NCBI GenBank assembly: GCA_947095945.1
Contig: CAMUQM010000077.1
Location: 1-8,541, forward strand
DNA from: an uncultured Prevotella sp.
Lineage (GTDB): Bacteria; Bacteroidota; Bacteroidia; Bacteroidales; Bacteroidaceae
Direction of reading: 5' to 3'
DNA length: 8,541 nucleotides
The notes beneath the pieces are model-generated. The model searched no databases. It saw nothing but the letters and a program-made list of their open reading frames with translations, and was not told the origin of the DNA. How positions within the stretch are numbered: position 1 is the stretch's first letter; each line of letters starts with the position of its first letter. Positions 5,631-8,541 of the stretch are shown here, one piece after another. Both the position numbers and the translations under genes were made by a program.

Positions 5631-6884
5631 ATGCAATACATCATAACATGCCCCGAACATATTGATATTTCTATCACGCTTCCAGCATCAAAAAGTATCA
5701 GTAATCGTGCACTGATAATCCAAGCACTTACGAAGGGAGGGATGATGCCAGAAAACCTATCGGATTGCGACGACACAGAGGTTATCATCCGTGGACTAAG
5801 CAAGCAGTCGAATATTATCGACATCAAAGCTGCGGGAACGGCAATGCGTTTTATGACAGCTTATCTAAGTGCAACTAATGGAGAGTATACAATAACCGGG
5901 ACGGAACGAATGAAACATCGTCCGATTGCAATATTAGTAGATGCATTACGTTATTTAGGAGCAGACATTGAGTATACTGGCGAAGAAGGGTATCCCCCAC
6001 TCCACATCCGTGGCAAACAACTTGAGGGAGGAACGTTAGAGATTCCGGGAAATGTCAGTTCGCAGTATATTTCTGCACTGCTAATGATTGCGCCTATACT
6101 GACAAAAGGCTTAGAACTAAAACTGACGGGTAACATTATTTCCCGCCCTTATATAGACCTCACATTGCATCTTATGCATGAGTTCGGTGTATCAGCAGAA
6201 TGGTCAGACTTTGATACTATCAGCGTGAAACCACAAGTCTACCAGCAACGAGCTTACACAATAGAAAGCGACTGGAGTGCAGCAAGCTATTGGTATGAGA
6301 TTCTTGCACTAACAGATAACGCCCAATCAAAGGTAGCTTTGCAAGGACTGAAAGATGGCTCACGACAAGGCGACTCAGCCGTGCGATATATCTTCTCACT
6401 ATTAGGAATCAAGACAAGTTTTAAGGATAATGATTCAAACTGTTTACCCGAAGCGTTATTAACACGCCATTCACGGATGTTGAACAGAATGGAATATGAC
6501 TTTACCAATCAACCAGACTTGGCTCAAACGCTCATTGCTGTCTGTCCGATATTAGGAATACCTTTTCATTTCACAGGCTTGGGTAGTCTGAAAATTAAAG
6601 AAACTGACCGCATTGAAGCCATGAAACGAGAGATGGAGAAGTTAGGGTATCTTCTTTATGAGGAGAAAGGAACAGAGCTATCGTGGAATGGCGAACGCTG
6701 TGAACCAATGGCACAACCGATTATTGACACCTACGAAGACCATCGCATGGCTATGTCATTTGCACCATTAGCTATGAAGTTGGGCAAGATACGCATCAAT
6801 AACCCAGAGGTGGTGTCTAAATCTTATCCCCACTATTGGGACGACTTGCGCAAAGCTGGTTTCCAAATACAACAAGAGGGTTAA
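5631..6884 (+). CDS. aroA: 3-phosphoshikimate 1-carboxyvinyltransferase (EPSP synthase)
   Basis: This cytoplasmic enzyme joins shikimate-3-phosphate and phosphoenolpyruvate to make EPSP, the sixth shikimate step. The 417 residues (E. coli: 427) carry the two-lobe signature. The N-terminal LPASKSISNR gives K21, S22 and R26 for substrate binding. AAGTAMR (67-73) is the PEP loop, R97 lies in HRPI, and SSQ is at 143-145. D296 in QPDLAQT aligns with the catalytic Asp313 of E. coli, and KETDR (323-327) carries E324, aligning with Glu341. EDHRMAM (369-375) and K397 in SKSYPHYWDDL follow. In the PEP loop, E. coli Asn94 and Pro101 are replaced by A67 and F74; this is probably normal for the lineage. 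The start is the first ATG after the -7 box and fits the beginning of the fold. It probably heads a cluster with the next two genes (44-base gap, no terminator). Confidence 0.96.
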   Translation: MQYIITCPEHIDISITLPASKSISNRALIIQALTKGGMMPENLSDCDDTEVIIRGLSKQSNIIDIKAAGTAMRFMTAYLSATNGEYTITGTERMKHRPIAILVDALRYLGADIEYTGEEGYPPLHIRGKQLEGGTLEIPGNVSSQYISALLMIAPILTKGLELKLTGNIISRPYIDLTLHLMHEFGVSAEWSDFDTISVKPQVYQQRAYTIESDWSAASYWYEILALTDNAQSKVALQGLKDGSRQGDSAVRYIFSLLGIKTSFKDNDSNCLPEALLTRHSRMLNRMEYDFTNQPDLAQTLIAVCPILGIPFHFTGLGSLKIKETDRIEAMKREMEKLGYLLYEEKGTELSWNGERCEPMAQPIIDTYEDHRMAMSFAPLAMKLGKIRINNPEVVSKSYPHYWDDLRKAGFQIQQEG

Positions 6885-6928
6885 CCAATTCATCGGAGCC
6901 GCTCAAAACTATAAAAAGGAAGTAAAGA

Positions 6929-7327
6929 ATGGATATATTTTTCATTGGCATAGGTTCTCTGTTTATATTAGCAGTTATTGCTGCTATAGCAACAAAGCTC
7001 ACCAAGAAAAAAGATGGTGAGCCTGATGTCGTTATGCCTACATCTGGCGACTGTTCTTCCTGTGATGGAACGGACGATAAGTGTGAACAGGTGTGTATGA
7101 TGGAAGCAGCAATAAAAGACGTAGAGTATTATGACGATGAAGAACTCGACCGCTTTCGTGGAAGAGAGTCTGACCAATATACAGACGAGGAGGTAGAAGA
7201 GTTTGCAACTATACTCTATACAATGCAACCTCATGAAGTGAAAGGCTGGAACAGAAGTCTTATCCTTCGAGAAATTAATCTGCCTAATCAAATTAAGGAC
7301 GAGTTAATAGCAATGATAGAAGGTTAA
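6929..7327 (+). CDS. Small membrane-anchored protein with CX2CX6CX3C cysteine motif, function unknown
   Basis: A 132-residue protein I cannot assign to a named family. Residues 3-22 (IFFIGIGSLFILAVIAAIAT) form one N-terminal membrane segment, followed by KLTKKK; the positive-inside rule then puts the C-terminal part in the cytoplasm. A cysteine cluster follows, C42-x2-C45-x6-C52-x3-C56 within CSSCDGTDDKCEQVC, which could bind zinc or an Fe-S cluster. The remainder is strongly acidic and probably helical (67-91 rich in D/E), with a C-terminal segment WNRSLILREINLPNQIKDELIAMI. The start is supported by AAGGAAG (6916-6922), 6 bases before the ATG, one of the few Shine-Dalgarno-like sites in the window. 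The small size, single TM and Cys cluster recall FeoB-associated Cys-rich membrane proteins, but the C-terminal half is longer and no feoB is near. It lies between aroA and the PorW-like gene, probably in one transcript. Confidence 0.85.
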   Translation: MDIFFIGIGSLFILAVIAAIATKLTKKKDGEPDVVMPTSGDCSSCDGTDDKCEQVCMMEAAIKDVEYYDDEELDRFRGRESDQYTDEEVEEFATILYTMQPHEVKGWNRSLILREINLPNQIKDELIAMIEG

Positions 7328-7390
7328 GTCCGTTATCTGTACAATTACAATCCCAAGACACTTACTTTAGGAAAGAACATCAAAGGAAAC

Positions 7391-8541
7391 GTGAAGAAAA
7401 GAATAATAAGACATATCATTCCCTCTCTGTTGGCAATCAGTGTACTAACAATTATTAGTTGCTCAACAAAGAATAACACCTCGCAAACGCGCTGGTGGCA
7501 TGCTTTCAATACACGCTATAACGTCTACTACAATGGTGCACAGGCTTATATTGATGGCTCATTAGAGAAAGAGAAGGGAAATAAAGATAACTTCACTGAA
7601 CTCATTCCACTCTATACTGTCGGCAATAAGAATAGTCGTGACATAGGGAAAGGAAACTTTGATAGGGCTATAGAAAAGGCTGAGAAAGCTATTGCAAAGC
7701 ATAGTATCAAGAAAAGACCAGAGTGGACAAAGAATAGACGAAAGACCGAAAAAGACATTGAATGGCTGTCGCGCCGCGAGTATAATCCCTTCCTATGGAA
7801 AGCGTGGATGCTCATGGGACGTTCACAATTCCACAAAGGAGCCTTTGAAGAAGCGGCTGCAACATTTGCTTATATGAGTCGTATCTACAAGGGTCAACCT
7901 GCTATTTATGGTAAAGCAAGGGCTTGGTTGGCTAAGTGTTACATAGAACAGGACTGGCTCTATGATGCAGAGGATATCATCCGTAACATGCAACGCGACT
8001 CTTTGGACTGGCGAGCTGTGAAAGAATGGGACTACACTTATGCCGATTATTACTTGCATTCAGGTGAGTTGGAAAAGGCGGTTCCTTATCTTCAAAAGGT
8101 TATCAAGCATGAAATGCGTAAGAAGCAGAAAGCCCGTGAGCTATATCTGCTCGGACAAGTATTGGCTTCACTCGGCAGAAATGAGGAAGCCTATAAGGCT
8201 TTCCAACGTGTTATCCGCACCAATCCTCCATATGAATTGGAGTTTAATGCACGTATTGCTCAGACGGAAGTTACCGCTAAGGGAGAGACAAAGAAGATGA
8301 TTAGCAAGCTCAAGCAAATGGCTGCTTCTGACAATAACAAGGAGTATCTTGACCAAGTGTATTACGCAATGGGAAACATATATCTTGCCGCACGAGATAC
8401 ACTTGCAGCTATTAATGCATACGAGCAAGGCAATAAGAAGGCTACAAGAAGTGGTATTGAGAAGGGCGTATTGCTACTCCACCTCGGTGATCTCTACTGG
8501 GCGAAGGAGCGCTTTGGAGATGCTAAACGATGCTATGGTGA
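7391..8541 (+). CDS. porW: PorW/SprE-like type IX secretion lipoprotein with TPRs, 3'-partial
   Basis: This is the N-terminal ~383 residues of a TPR lipoprotein resembling PorW (Porphyromonas) / SprE (Flavobacterium), a periplasmic lipoprotein needed for type IX secretion and gliding. The start is GTG at 7391: the next in-frame Met is near residue 140, and only this start gives the signal peptide MKKRIIRHIIPSLLAISVLT followed by lipobox IISC with the lipidated Cys at 24. AAAGGA (7382-7387) precedes it, unusually close. The family-like N-terminal segment is WWHAFNTRYNVYYNGAQAY (35-53). TPR-like helical pairs are visible at about 138-165, 213-240, 248-280, 320-350 and from 358 on. The gene follows the cysteine protein by 63 bases without a terminator and runs past the window end, so C-terminal domains cannot be judged. 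A generic TPR lipoprotein is the alternative; the N-terminal motif favours PorW/SprE. Confidence 0.85.
   Translation, partial: MKKRIIRHIIPSLLAISVLTIISCSTKNNTSQTRWWHAFNTRYNVYYNGAQAYIDGSLEKEKGNKDNFTELIPLYTVGNKNSRDIGKGNFDRAIEKAEKAIAKHSIKKRPEWTKNRRKTEKDIEWLSRREYNPFLWKAWMLMGRSQFHKGAFEEAAATFAYMSRIYKGQPAIYGKARAWLAKCYIEQDWLYDAEDIIRNMQRDSLDWRAVKEWDYTYADYYLHSGELEKAVPYLQKVIKHEMRKKQKARELYLLGQVLASLGRNEEAYKAFQRVIRTNPPYELEFNARIAQTEVTAKGETKKMISKLKQMAASDNNKEYLDQVYYAMGNIYLAARDTLAAINAYEQGNKKATRSGIEKGVLLLHLGDLYWAKERFGDAKRCYG

Overview
The window looks like chromosomal DNA of a Prevotella-like member of the Bacteroidetes. Four things point there. Several promoters match the Bacteroidetes -7 box TAnnTTTG, one of them with a TTTG -33 element 20 bp upstream. 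Shine-Dalgarno sites are mostly absent, with A/T-rich leaders instead. The tRNA gene does not encode CCA. The protein set (BspA-type leucine-rich repeats, a GH20 hexosaminidase, a PorW/SprE-like type IX secretion lipoprotein) fits the phylum. Genus is inferred from recollection of protein style, not from a search.

Layout. Bases 1-1646 hold most of typA/bipA (its first ~50 codons lie before the window), closed by a strong rho-independent terminator at 1669-1706. A ~250-base AT-rich gap with a possible decayed minus-strand reading frame leads to a monocistronic radical SAM gene (1956-2738). It converges on a minus-strand secreted hexosaminidase (2819-4987), with a complex hairpin between the two. 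The ~440 bases upstream of the hexosaminidase hold its -7 box, a nested inverted-repeat cluster, an independent 17-bp perfect hairpin and a terminator. Next comes a minus-strand tRNA-Pro(GGG) gene. Its promoter stands back to back with that of a plus-strand cluster: aroA (5631-6884), a small membrane protein with four cysteines (6929-7327), and the first ~383 codons of a PorW/SprE-like TPR lipoprotein (GTG start at 7391, running off the end).

How the genes fit together. Most of the window is housekeeping: a translational GTPase, the shikimate pathway and a tRNA. The accessory parts are the surface or periplasmic glycosidase with its LRR front end, which probably releases N-acetylhexosamine from host or microbial glycans, and the type IX secretion lipoprotein. 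aroA, the cysteine protein and porW have short gaps (44 and 63 bases) with no terminator between them, so they are probably co-transcribed. No metabolic reason for that pairing is visible. I found no mobile element, CRISPR array, phage gene or recognisable new defence system. The most notable items are non-coding: the GAGAAT/ATTCTC nested dyad upstream of the hexosaminidase and the large 5237-5286 hairpin. The LRR-GH20 fusion with its very long signal-peptide n-region and the unassigned cysteine protein also deserve attention.
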